From Agapanthus africanus (taxonomy: Eukaryota > Streptophyta > Magnoliopsida > Asparagales > Amaryllidaceae), in NCBI GenBank assembly GCA_030015575.1, contig JASDDO010000006.1, forward strand, positions 109,670,045-109,734,044: a stretch of 64,000 nt of DNA, read 5' to 3'. Within the stretch, counting starts at the first letter, position 1. Every line of letters starts with the position of its first letter. The translations under genes and the position numbers were made by a program. The notes below the pieces were generated by a model, which was given only the letters and a program-made list of their open reading frames with translations, ran no database searches and was not told the origin of the DNA. Positions 43,958 through 53,911 of the stretch are shown here, piece after piece.

Positions 43958-44993
43958 GCATAGCTTGAATACTACTGACCATCCATAAGAAATGACGGAG
44001 GGCTACGACTGGTTTTGGCGAAACCGTGAACGTAGTGAACTTGATATAACCGAAGGAACCTGATAGCTTTTAAAAGGAGTGGTTAAGGCTCCGTATTTAA
44101 AAATATCTGTTTTAAAAATAACCGAGTGGTTTCTTTTAAATTGTTCCAACGATTTAAACTTTGGTTTGTTTTACTTTGCATTATAGATAATGCGTCCCAT
44201 CATTAACCTATCATTGCAGAAAACAACGAAAATACAACGTCCTCTTATGCCATCCGCATTCGCCACTGGGTCCCGTCATCACCCGTTAGGTTACTTAACT
44301 AACGACAGAGCGGGGGCTGGGCTAGCGCGGGTGTAAAACATAAGTGGCGTCTAAATAGCTATCATAAATATAGATATTTTACATTCGTCTGACGCAATGA
44401 TATTCATTCCAGAACACAGATAAACAATATTGGATTTGCAAGCAATATGTATTTCTTTTGAGCCTGCAAGAAAAGACAGATTACACAGTTGTGATGAATA
44501 GCCGTTACCCCACCCTCGACCCCTACTGGTACGGAAAACTACCCACCCGGCAGTCTGTGTACCCCACCTTGGGTCAGTCCTAGGAGCAAAAATAGTAAAA
44601 TGAAATAATACAACGGTGGCTACAACCGCAACCTGGAAGTGCCCCGCGAAAATAATATTACAACAAATTACATTTACAACAAATGAATTAAACAATAACC
44701 CATTGCTAACCCCGGCTATACACCACAAAGTCCAATACAGTTTATATGCACAAACAGATATAACCATTTCAGAAATGCGCAACCCCCTGCCAACTGACAT
44801 ACTAGCAGTTGGGGGAGGTTTACGAACACATTAAACAATCACAGATATAATCCAATATGCAAATACTGTACAATTCGATCGAATAAACAACATCAATATT
44901 GCTCCAAAATCTGCTCTGTTAAATAGTAACCTGAGCAATAATTAAATATTCCAGAAAACCCCAAACACCAGAGAGGACCCACCCATGAAAGAT

Positions 44994-45084
44994 GAGCCCA
45001 TGACTCGGCAACTCGGCCGCGGAAGCGCTGCGGATCGGTGGGATCCGCCGCCCTTCCGCGGCTCTTTGGTCGAATCATGGGCTC
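44994..45084 (-). other. Strong stem-loop near the primer site of Copia-1
   Basis: Three nested stems: GAGCCCATGA/TCATGGGCTC (44994-45003 with 45075-45084), GCCGCGGAAG/CTTCCGCGGC (45016-45025 with 45053-45062) and an inner GCGGATC/GATCCGC. It lies about 170-260 bases downstream of the primer site in the transcript, where retroelements often carry dimerisation or packaging signals; that role is inferred. Confidence 0.65.
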
Positions 45085-45256
45085 GAATTTCTTGGGTGTT
45101 CTCCTGTGGTCATGTCAAGCTCTCTGAACACACCTGAAAAATTTTAGGACTTCATTTTAACTTCGACAAAAACTTGACAGAATTAGGGTTTTGCGGCTTT
45201 GTTTTTCCGTTCGAAATTCGTACAAATTTGCAATTAAGTTATTTATTGTTTAGCGA

Positions 45257-45269
45257 GGCTCTGATACCA
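45257..45269 (-). other. Copia-1 primer binding site (initiator-Met tRNA)
   Basis: On the minus strand TGGTATCAGAGCC follows one base after the 5' LTR end. This is the canonical plant site complementary to initiator methionine tRNA. Confidence 0.95.
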
Positions 45270-45270
45270 C

Positions 45271-47152
45271 TGTAAGTCGATGTAGTACACCCCAGTACTT
45301 ATGGGGAGGCGGAATTTTCAAAAACAATCAAGTTTAAAGAACGAACATCGACTAACCGCTTAAATCGAAGCTAAACTATAAATAACCGTACACAAAGTTT
45401 TTCTTATCACTTGTGATTAGGGATTATACCTATCGAAACTAGTCCTTCGTCTTTGTGTCCTCCTTTGTTCTCCTCGGCCTTCTCTAGGTAGTAGACGATC
45501 CACCCGAGAGCGAAACTCCAAGCTAAACCTCTAACTTGAGGTAACTAATCAACTTTGATTGCTAATCAAAGATGAAAGGATGATGTAGAGTGAAGGTTAT
45601 GGATTGTTTAGTCTAACTAATCCTTTGATCTCAACTCATGAGGTGTAAGGATTAGGGTTTGAAGATGAGAGCTTGAGGAGAGAGAATATGAGATAAGATA
45701 ATGAGAGGAGAGAGAGTGTATCATAATATATTATGAAGCATTTTCATTTAAGAATAATGAATAAAAGAAATGAATAAGCATGCTTCATAAAATATCTAGT
45801 GGTGATTCATTAGCATGAGTCATTAAGCAATAAATGTGCATTAATGAAATGAATGAATCACCACCATGACTCACAACCTCATCCAAAGTAACCTCCTTAG
45901 TCACATCTTCTAGAAGCTTCTCGTACAATTACGAGAACGCCCCTCCGATCTGCAAAAATACGGAAAAACTTTAGACTGTAAAAATCCAATAACCGGATAC
46001 CAGTAACTGGCTTAAACCAAAGCCGACTGGTAAAAACTGTCCGAAAGTCGTACGTGCGTAAACGCACATATGCGTCCGAACCCTTTGTCGCAAAACCATG
46101 CAACCTCTATATCGTTTCGCCTGGAGTAGGAAACTCTCTGTGTGGGACTCTAGAGACTCGACTACTACGCTGGCAGTGGGTTTAACCACAGACCGCAAGC
46201 GGCACTAGCTGTACGTAACGGTCCCCAGGTAGTTGTCGATAAGAAGGCCGATGAGAAAACCCATCCGAACTCCTACTGAGTCTGATGTGACAATCTCCAT
46301 ACAGTCCGGTCCGTTCGTCCAAGACTATCGCATATCGGGCCTAGGGGGGCGGCAAACGTCAGTCCCCTAATAGCGGTATAAGTCGTGTCGGAGTGAAGCC
46401 CATTACACCCTGAGAAACTACTGGAACCTACCAGCAAATCTCGCTTGCCCTGGCCAGGGACCTTGCGTAATGGCTCTCTGACACAGCACGATATCTACTC
46501 CCAATACCGGGAGGGACGAATCCTTTCTAACCGCCACTGCCTCCAAGTGCTCGGGACTGCACCCAACTGCTACCTGTTTGCACGACTCCTTTGAGCCGTG
46601 GTAGGGTAGCAATCTAAGAACAGTGGGACACACTCGAGGCAAAGTAGCAGTGTCAAGTCTGCGGACTACGCTGTACTCATGTCACCTGGGAACTGTTCAC
46701 TGACGACTGGTATCAAACCAACCAACAGTTCCCTGTGAGTCCTGTCCGGTGTACCCGTAACCTAACGAGCACCTGTATACTATCTCCAGTACGACGTACT
46801 GACGGCTGTGGGACAGACCATCTCCCCAACTGGGATGAGAAGCGTACACACCAGTCTACTCCGGAGTATCGATGCTCTGTCTCGATAATCCAACGACCAG
46901 GGACCTGAATAAGGATGTGCTTGTAGACTACCCAGCCCCCACTAGTGTGACTGCCATCACAACGCTGGTAGACAAGCAAGATCCTAAGAGCTCTATCAAT
47001 ACGTACACTCACATATTAAGATAGAAAAACCAAGTAGCATACTACCATGTTTAGCAAGACTGTTATATACATGTGAATATCCCAAGCTTCCATTAAGTAA
47101 TATACAAGCTAGTATGATACAGTAATGGCCTTCTAGGGCATAAACACTAACA
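45271..47152 (-). mobile_element. Copia-1 5' LTR (1,882 bp)
   Basis: Same termini as the 3' LTR and about 99.6% identical by hand count. It is followed on its left by the primer site. Confidence 0.95.
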
Positions 47153-47157
47153 CATCT

Positions 47158-48601
47158 CACATAAAACCCCCCGGCTATTCAAACACGACGATCCAATATA
47201 ACATATCCAGCAACACATAACATCACATGTCATCAACGTAAGTAAATATGTCCATCCCAATTGTCGTTGACATATAGCAACGAAACCGGTGATATACCAT
47301 ATTACATTTACGGTCACAGAAAAGAAAGTATAAAACTACAACAGTTGGAATCCGCAATCTGCATAGACATCGCATGCCTAATCAAATGAATTCCTTAGAC
47401 ATCACATGCCTAACAATTATAAACCCCGCATTTTAGTCTCAAAATCGAAAACTCTTTTCAATATTAAGTCGGGCAATTCAACAAGATTCCCGACATCCTG
47501 ATCGAATACTCGTCGCAAACTTCTGTAGGCGGCCGCACCCCCGACGCCATCGACGAAGTGCACCAAGGCGGAACACCGCTACCGCGAGCACCCGGACGGA
47601 TGCTTTCGGCGACGGGGTTCTCCTACAGTCACTTGGTCGGGGCTATGGAGTGAGGCTGTCTATTAAGTTTACTCGGCGAGTATCCGCGTACGCTACGTGA
47701 TTGCGACGGACTTTTGATCACATCAAAATTCCGTGGCAACCGATCAAGTGAGACTAAATTGCTATGTTTATAACATTCATCCAGTTATCTCATAACTTAT
47801 TGTGAATTCCAATTATTGTATCACATTCCGGATAAACATAAAATGTCAAACTTTCCGATCGAACAATCGAACACCCAAGTTTTCCCGATACAGATCAACA
47901 TATGAAACAAGTCTAACAACATTCCGTTCGTGCCTCAGTACCAACGGTCCAGCCGTAGAAGGGTCAAGCCAACGCCTCACATGTGGCACGCCGTACTGCC
48001 CCAAACCCGAAGGTTCAAAGGGCAGTTCAAGACGGTCACATAATCGAGTTAAGGTTTGTTGTCTTCTAGAGGGTCCATCGCGTTACTTACACTACTTAGA
48101 ACGTCGTTAAACTACGGAAAAATCCAACACTTGGAAATTTCCCGACAGGGGAAAAATCGGATATTTATATCCGGTCGAACTTTTTAACATATCCAAAAAT
48201 TTATCCGGAAAGCCACACAGACAAAATTTGATAATCCGATCGAACGTACGAATCCCCAAAACAACTGCAGAAAATGAAACTCTTGAAAAATTATTAAAAA
48301 TACCCAGGAAAACCAGCACTGTATTTTATGAATTACTGTACAAATTTGGATGCCAGAAAAGACAAAACGGCCGCGCTTCCGCCGCACGGTCCATGCTTGT
48401 GCCGCGGAAACGCGGTGGGAAAGTGGAATCAGGTCCACGAAATTTACAGTAATTCCTATAAAACCCTGCTTGATTTTCTGAATATTTTTAATTGCGAAAA
48501 ATCCCAGTTTTTGAAAATTGGACAAAGAGCATGTTTGCGATCGGGTTTCGGGTTCGTTCGGACATCAAATTCTGTCTGGACTTCGCCTAAGGCTCTAGCT
48601 A
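47158..48601 (-). mobile_element. Copia-2 leader, LTR-proximal part
   Basis: This 1.4-kb piece joins the primer site to the gag-proximal leader across Copia-1. It is longer than the matching zone of Copia-1. It includes a stretch at 47941-48090 that resembles the LARD-2 interior (12661-12812) in the same orientation, a GC-rich stretch near 47523-47650, and a hairpin at about 48371-48415 (CCGCG-TTCCGC with GCGGAA-CGCGG). No gene is recognised. Confidence 0.6.
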
Positions 48602-48614
48602 GGCTCTGATACCA
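48602..48614 (-). other. Copia-2 primer binding site (initiator-Met tRNA)
   Basis: TGGTATCAGAGCC on the minus strand, one base after the 5' LTR end at 48616. Same site and spacing as in Copia-1. Confidence 0.95.
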
Positions 48615-48615
48615 C

Positions 48616-50837
48616 TGTAGGGTTCCTAGGCACTCAAGTGAGGTCTCACAAGGCATCGATCATGCCAAATTCAAATTCTATGGGTGCCGAGAGACCCGAC
48701 TACGGATCTAAGACTAGATTTCTAGGCGAAATTATAACTAGTTAACATTTAACTATGGGAATACGGAAATACAACCTTTGTAGATCCGTTTGTCCATCTC
48801 CACGGCTCCGCAACGAAGTGCCTTCGCTGTCCAAGTGAACTCCCGGGCTCTAGCGTCGGCTTCGTCGAAGAATAAGTGAGCTAGGTCGTCGATGTCCATG
48901 CCGAAGATGATCTACGTCGAGGCATCGCTAAATCAAGCTCCGACTTCACCAAGTCAAGAAACTTGTGAAGTAAACACACTCTACTACTTGGCAAGAGGTA
49001 GAGGATGAAGAAATAGGAAGTGGGTAGACTTTAGAATTGGATTTCTCACTCTTAATCATCAATCACCATTGATGGACCTTAGGTTTTCTTCTTTAGTTGA
49101 ATGAAGAAGAAGAAGAATGTATTATCATAAGAATTCTAATAATAAGAAAAGAAATTCATTCTTATCATAATAGAACCATAGTTAGGTGTAGAGAATCAAT
49201 CATGGTTAAAGGAATGGTTAGGGTCAAACTAGAGACAAAATGGTCACTTAGTCAAAAGATCAAGAAGCTTCCACTAGAATCCAAAATTAGCAACCATTTC
49301 ATTTCATTTTCTTTTATTCATTTATCATAAATAAATGGATAATTAAATAAGATAAATTAATAACAAATAATAAACCCTAACCTATTCATTAACCAAGGTT
49401 TAACACTTTACACTTAACCAAAAAGCATGTATCATCAAACATGATACAAGCAAGTGCACAAAATCATATCGCATATGCAATGCGCACACTCGAGTGAGAA
49501 AATCCATCTAAAGTGAACCGATACTAGTTAATGCAAAGTAATATATCAAATATATAATTATGCATTAAATCACTAAATCAACACTTGATTCAATGATCCG
49601 GTCATGTCGCACATAACCGACTGGTATCATCAGTAACAACTTATCGAATCAACACTTGATCCGATAACCCGGCTATATCGCATATAACCGATCAATGTCA
49701 CATCGCGAGAATCAAATACAGTATCACATACTGGTATTATTCTCGGTCCCGCACATATCTCATATGCGCTCCTATTTCGTTTCGCTTGAGCCAGGAAATC
49801 TCTGTGTAGGACTCTAAAGACTCGTCAGTACGCCGGCAGCAGATGATGATCATATCAAGCATCCACAAGCCGCAAGCGGTCTGCTAAACGTAACGGCCAC
49901 CCGGGTATTGAGCGATCAGAAGATCGACGAGCAAGCCCGCTCACACTCCTGTGAATCCAACCAGTAACACTACCGTACAGTCCGGTCTGATCGTCTGATA
50001 TGTCGCATATCTCGCCTAGGGGTGGTAAACGTCAGACCCCAATAGCTTGATAAGTCGTGTCGATATGAGGTCTATAACAATTCGAGAAACTACTGGTAAC
50101 ACTTACCAGTAAATCTCAGCAACCCTGGCCAGGGATTTCCTGTTATAGCCAATCGAACACAGCGCAACATCAACTCCCTATACCGGGAGAGACGAATCCC
50201 CTCCTATCGCTCATTGCCTCCATGTGACTCGGGACTGTACCCAAAAACCACCGTTTTGCACGCCCTCTTGGACGTGGTAAGATAGAAATCAAAGCACGGT
50301 GGGAACCACACAAGACTCTATGACGATCTCGGGTCAACAGACTACTCTGTACCAGTGTCACCTGAGAACTGCCATCTGACGTGAGGTATAATACCATCTG
50401 GGAGTTCTCGGCGAGTCCGTCCAGTGTACCCAGTCTCTACTGAGCACCCGTATATCATCTCCGATGTCAAACACCAATGGATATGGGATCATCCATCGCC
50501 CATCTGTATGGGTCGAGAAGATACACGCTAGTCTACTCGGGCATATCGATGCCCCGTCTCGATACACCCACGACTAGAGACTTTGAAGGATGTACTTATG
50601 GACTACCATGTCCCCACTAGTATGATCCGCATCATAGTCCAGATAGTCAAGTACACATCCTAAGGGCTTTACCAACATGTAACAGAGAGGCAATCAGTAT
50701 ACACGTTAAGTTAAAGTGTAACCAGATAGCATATTATCATGTCGAGCAAGAAAGTCCTCCCTATATATGTCCCAGCATCCACTACAATATACATCCAATA
50801 TACAGTAATGGGCTCTAGGGCATACATATAACTAACA
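48616..50837 (-). mobile_element. Copia-2 5' LTR (2,222 bp)
   Basis: It starts TGTTAGTTATATGTATGCCC on the minus strand at 50837 and ends CCTACA at 48616. About 99% identical to the 3' LTR. Confidence 0.93.
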
Positions 50838-50842
50838 ATGAC

Positions 50843-50880
50843 GGTTTAATATCAGGTTTAATATCAGCTATAACTCGTTT

Positions 50881-50884
<4 letters not shown>
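50843..50884. mobile_element. Foldback MITE-C, right end
   Basis: The terminal part of the right arm, complementary to the left arm starting at 30339. It follows the second ATGAC copy (50838-50842) and is itself followed by a (TA)n tract. Confidence 0.75.

Positions 50885-50920
<36 letters not shown>
50884..50920. repeat. (TA)n microsatellite
   Basis: About 18 TA units between MITE-C and the MITE-B half copy. Confidence 0.95.
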
Positions 50921-50924
<4 letters not shown>

Positions 50925-51077
50925 GAGGGAATTTTTTCCTATAACGTCAAAACATACACTCTATCATTTTTTTATGACGGTCGGCAACAATCATCTTTAT
51001 CTTTATCATCTAAGATATAGATGTACCAAATTTTATGTGATTCTACTAGTTTTTCACCATTGATTTAGTGGATACTA

Positions 51078-51080
<3 letters not shown>
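50921..51080. mobile_element. MITE-B, single-arm copy
   Basis: 160 bases starting AAGGGAGGGAATTTTTTCC that match the left arm of the complete MITE-B at 51119-51280 with only about five or six differences. The loop and right arm are absent. It ends at a (TG)n tract. Confidence 0.75.

Positions 51081-51120
<40 letters not shown>
51081..51120. repeat. (TG)n microsatellite
   Basis: About 20 TG units between the two MITE-B left arms. Confidence 0.95.
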
Positions 51121-51121
<1 letters not shown>

Positions 51122-51453
51122 GGGAGGGAATTTTTTCCTATGACGTCAAAAAATACACTCTATCATTTTTTTATGACGGTGGGCACCAATCATCTTTATC
51201 TTTATCATCTAAGATATAGATGTACCAAATTTTATGTGATTCTACTAGTTTTTCACCATTGATTTAGTGGGTACTAAAGTATCAGTTTACGACAACTTTT
51301 TACATTGCCAATTAAATTGTGAAAAAATAGTAGAATCTAATGAAATTTGGTGCATGCACATCTTAGATGATAAAGATGAAAATGATGGGTACCAATCGTC
51401 GAAAAAATGGTGGAGCGTGTATTTTTTCGGCGCAGTAAGAGAAAATTCTCTCT

Positions 51454-51456
<3 letters not shown>
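51121..51456. mobile_element. Foldback MITE-B, complete
   Basis: The left arm (51121-51280) and right arm (about 51327-51456) are inverted copies. For example, CATCTTTATCTTTATCATCTAAGAT in the left arm faces its imperfect complement near 51360-51385. They are joined by a loop of about 45 bases. No coding capacity. It is flanked by (TG)n and (TA)n, as the other foldback elements here are flanked by simple repeats. Confidence 0.75.

Positions 51457-51494
<38 letters not shown>
51457..51494. repeat. (TA)n microsatellite
   Basis: About 18 TA units separating MITE-B from MITE-A copy 2. Open frames crossing it encode only IYIYIY runs. Confidence 0.95.
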
Positions 51495-51497
<3 letters not shown>

Positions 51498-51510
51498 AGA
51501 TAGAGAGAGA

Positions 51511-51893
51511 AAGGGATATGAGGTGGCAACCGCTTTTCCAAAAAGAAACCCCCGTCCCAAAACACACATACCCTCCATATATTTCACCGATCCAAACCGG
51601 TCATGTTGTTCTACGTATCATGAAACCCCTATATATAAAAAATCTCGATATATGATAACCTCTAAACTGTCCATCAAGAAACCACATTTTTCTAATACTG
51701 ATAAGCCGTCGATTTTTCTATCCGCTTGATGAACATGTTAGAGGTCCTTAAATCTCGAGATTTTTCGTACATAAAGGTTTCATCATACGTAAATCAAGAT
51801 GACCGGATTGGATCGGTGAAAAACAAGGAAGATGTGTGTGTTCAAGACGGAGCCTCTTTTTAAAAAAGGGACAGCCACCTCATATACATTTCC
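51511..51893. mobile_element. Foldback MITE-A, copy 2
   Basis: Aligned end to end with 29709-30095: shared segments include ATTTCACCGATCCAAA, GATAAGCCG and AATCAAGATG. The inverted ends are AAGGGATATGAGGTGGC and its imperfect complement near 51875-51890. Bounded by (TA)n tracts on both sides, as is copy 1. Confidence 0.75.
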
Positions 51894-51903
51894 CTATTCC
51901 GAT

Positions 51904-51906
<3 letters not shown>

Positions 51907-51941
<35 letters not shown>
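51907..51941. repeat. (TA)n microsatellite followed by (GC)n
   Basis: About 17 TA units, then a short GCGCGCGCG run to about 51950. Confidence 0.9.
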
Positions 51942-51946
<5 letters not shown>

Positions 51947-52096
51947 CGCGTGCTGTGTGGTCTTCCTAAGAAAATTTTAGCATTGATAAAATTATTTTGT
52001 TAGGCATTGCTACAAGTTTTCTAATTTGGCACAATACGCTTCAAGAGAGAAAATTGCGAAGCATATACTTCTTATTTCATATCTATAAATGGGGTG

Positions 52097-52368
52097 TCAC
52101 TTCTTTACTGTACATTTACACCACCAAACATTGTTAAGAGTACAAAATGGAATTCTCAAGCACTCGATGGGATAAAGAGATGGCAACAGGGAAACAGCGA
52201 AGGAAATACCCTTAGCACAAAAATTAGCATCCAACGGTGTAACATCAACATGATCCAGTAACTGTGCAGAATCACTAACATCATTGAAGGCCCTCGGTAA
52301 ATAAAATGAAGATGTTTGCATACAGTGGATGAAAGAAACCTGCCTATAATAGATCACTGTAGCTCAAT
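52097..52368 (-). pseudogene. Unrecognised short reading frame, exon-like
   Basis: The minus strand is open for about 88 codons and ends CTVKK followed by a stop at 52097. The translation has a mixed composition (for example NDVSDSAQLLDHVDVTPLDA and FAVSLLPSLYPIECLRIP), unlike repeat-derived peptides. No ATG opens it. Upstream on the minus strand a T-rich tract ends in CTTTCTTAG near 52405, as a 3' splice site would. It may be the last exon of a host gene fragment trapped between elements. I do not recognise the family. Confidence 0.3.
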
Positions 52369-52502
52369 GGTGATGGATAAGCTACAGACATCGTTGCCTA
52401 AGAAAGCAATGAAGGAGAGTACAGCAGGATTACATGCCTATAAAAAAATGCGTAGTGCGAGATGACATGAACAAATAAGAGCGATGATGTACATGAGAAT
52501 AG

Positions 52503-53911
52503 AGAGAGGATTTTCTTGCTCGACATGATAGTATGTTATCTGGTTACTCTTTATCTTAACATGTAGACTTGTATTGTGATACTGCATTTCTCTCATATGT
52601 TGATAAAGCCCTTAGGATGTATACTTGACTATCAGGATTATGATGCAGATCATACTAATGGGGCCAGGGTAGTCCATAAGTTCACCATTTAATTATTCTT
52701 AGTCGAGGGTGTATCGAGACGGGGCATCAATATTCCAGAGTATACTAGCGTATACGTTTCTTGACCCATATGATGGGCGATGGATGATCCCACATCCATT
52801 AGTGTTTGACATCAAAGATTGTATACGGGTGCTCAATGGAGACTGGGTACACTGAACAGGACTCGCCGAGAACTCCTAGATGGTATTATACCTATCGTCG
52901 GGTAGCGGTTCTCTAGTGACACTGGTACAGATTAGTCTGTAGACCCGAAATCGTCATTGAGTCTTGTGTGATTCTCACTGTGCTTTGATTTCCACCCTAC
53001 CGCATTCAAGAGAACGTGCAAACAAATGGTTTTTGGGTACAGTCCCGAGTCACATGGAGGCAATGAGCGATAGGAGGGGTTTTGTCTCTCCCGGTATTGG
53101 GGGTTGATGTTGCGCTGTGCTCGATTGGCCATATCGGGAAGTCTCTGGCCAGGGCTGATTATGAGATATACTGGTAAGTGTTATCGGTAGTTTCTCGACC
53201 CGTTATGAGCCTCATATCGGCATAACTTATCAAGTTATTGGGGTCTGACGTTTACCACCCTTAGACTAGATATGCGACATATCAGACGAAAAGACCGGAT
53301 TGTACGGTAGTGTTACTTTTTGGATTCACGGGAGTATGAGCAGGCTTGCTTGTTGATCTTTTGTTCGTTCAATACCCGGGTAGCCGTTACGTCCAGCAAG
53401 TACGGCTGACGGCTTGTGGGTAACTGATATGATCATTACCTACTGCCGGCGTATTGACGAGTCTTTAGAGTCATGCACAGAGGTTTCCTGGCTCAAGTGA
53501 AACGAAGTAGGGCACATATGTGATATGTGCGGGGCCGAGATTAATACGTGTATGTGATACCGTATTCTTATCTCGCAATATGTGTCGGTTATATATAATA
53601 TAACCGGGTTATCGAATCAAGTGTTGATTCGATAAGTTGATATAAATGATATTAGTCGGTTATATGTGATATAACCGGATTATTAAATCAAGTGTTGGTA
53701 TAATAATTTAATGTATGATTATATATTTGATATATTAATATACATTAACTAATATTAGCTCACTTAAAGATTTCTTTTTCTCACTTATACATTTAATATA
53801 TATGTGATATATAGTAATGTATTTGTTCCGTGTCATGCTTGATGATACAATGTATATGGGTGTATGAGACTCATACCATACTTAAGATAATTAGGGTATA
53901 TTTATTTAGAG
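52503..53911 (+). mobile_element. Copia-2-type LTR fragment (plus strand)
   Basis: Matches the complement of the Copia-2 LTR from about 100 bases inside its start (TTTCTTGCTCGACATGATAG) to near 53911, where Copia-3B is inserted. It lacks its first bases. More diverged from the Copia-2 LTRs than those are from each other, so it is older. Confidence 0.75.

Larger units (their letters stand above)
43264..45256 (-). mobile_element. Copia-1 leader (~2 kb, structured)
   Basis: A long non-coding leader between the primer site and gag, a trait of Angela/BARE-like elements. From gag backwards it holds a pyrimidine tract ending in TGCAG (AG at 43264-43265), the triple stem-loop array (43761-43957), blocks shared with the other leaders near 43990 and 44250, and a strong stem-loop at 44994-45084. 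No gene is carried; open frames here are short and unshared. Confidence 0.75.
37415..47152 (-). mobile_element. Copia-1, nearly whole Angela/BARE-like Copia element
   Basis: A 9.7-kb minus-strand element nested in Copia-2. It has two 1,882-bp LTRs, a perfect primer site (45257-45269), a polypurine tract (39297-39307) and a perfect target duplication CATCT (37410-37414 and 47153-47157). Gag, protease-integrase and reverse transcriptase-RNase H are present in Copia order in three long open stretches. It looks nearly whole, with about two or three breaks. The LTRs differ at about 8 of 1,882 sites (0.4%), roughly 0.15-0.3 million years depending on the assumed rate. The lineage call rests on the 1.9-kb LTRs, the long leader and the integrase wording typical of BARE-1. 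Confidence 0.92.
30698..50837 (-). mobile_element. Copia-2, Copia element with young LTRs and decayed interior
   Basis: The element is on the minus strand, with LTRs at 48616-50837 (5') and 30698-32918 (3'), a perfect primer site at 48602-48614, a polypurine tract at 32919-32930 and a perfect target duplication ATGAC (30693-30697 and 50838-50842). It spans 20.1 kb including Copia-1, which is nested in its leader. The LTRs differ at about 23 of 2,221 sites (about 1%), roughly 0.4 million years at an assumed 1.3e-8 per site per year. The interior has only broken integrase and reverse transcriptase remnants, with many breaks, and no recognisable gag. Copia family membership is clear from the order and motifs of the remnants. 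Confidence 0.9.

Noticed and set aside
45257-45269. Possible tRNA gene
   Set aside because: The TGGTATCAGAGCC match to initiator methionine tRNA is only the primer binding site; no cloverleaf sequence surrounds it.
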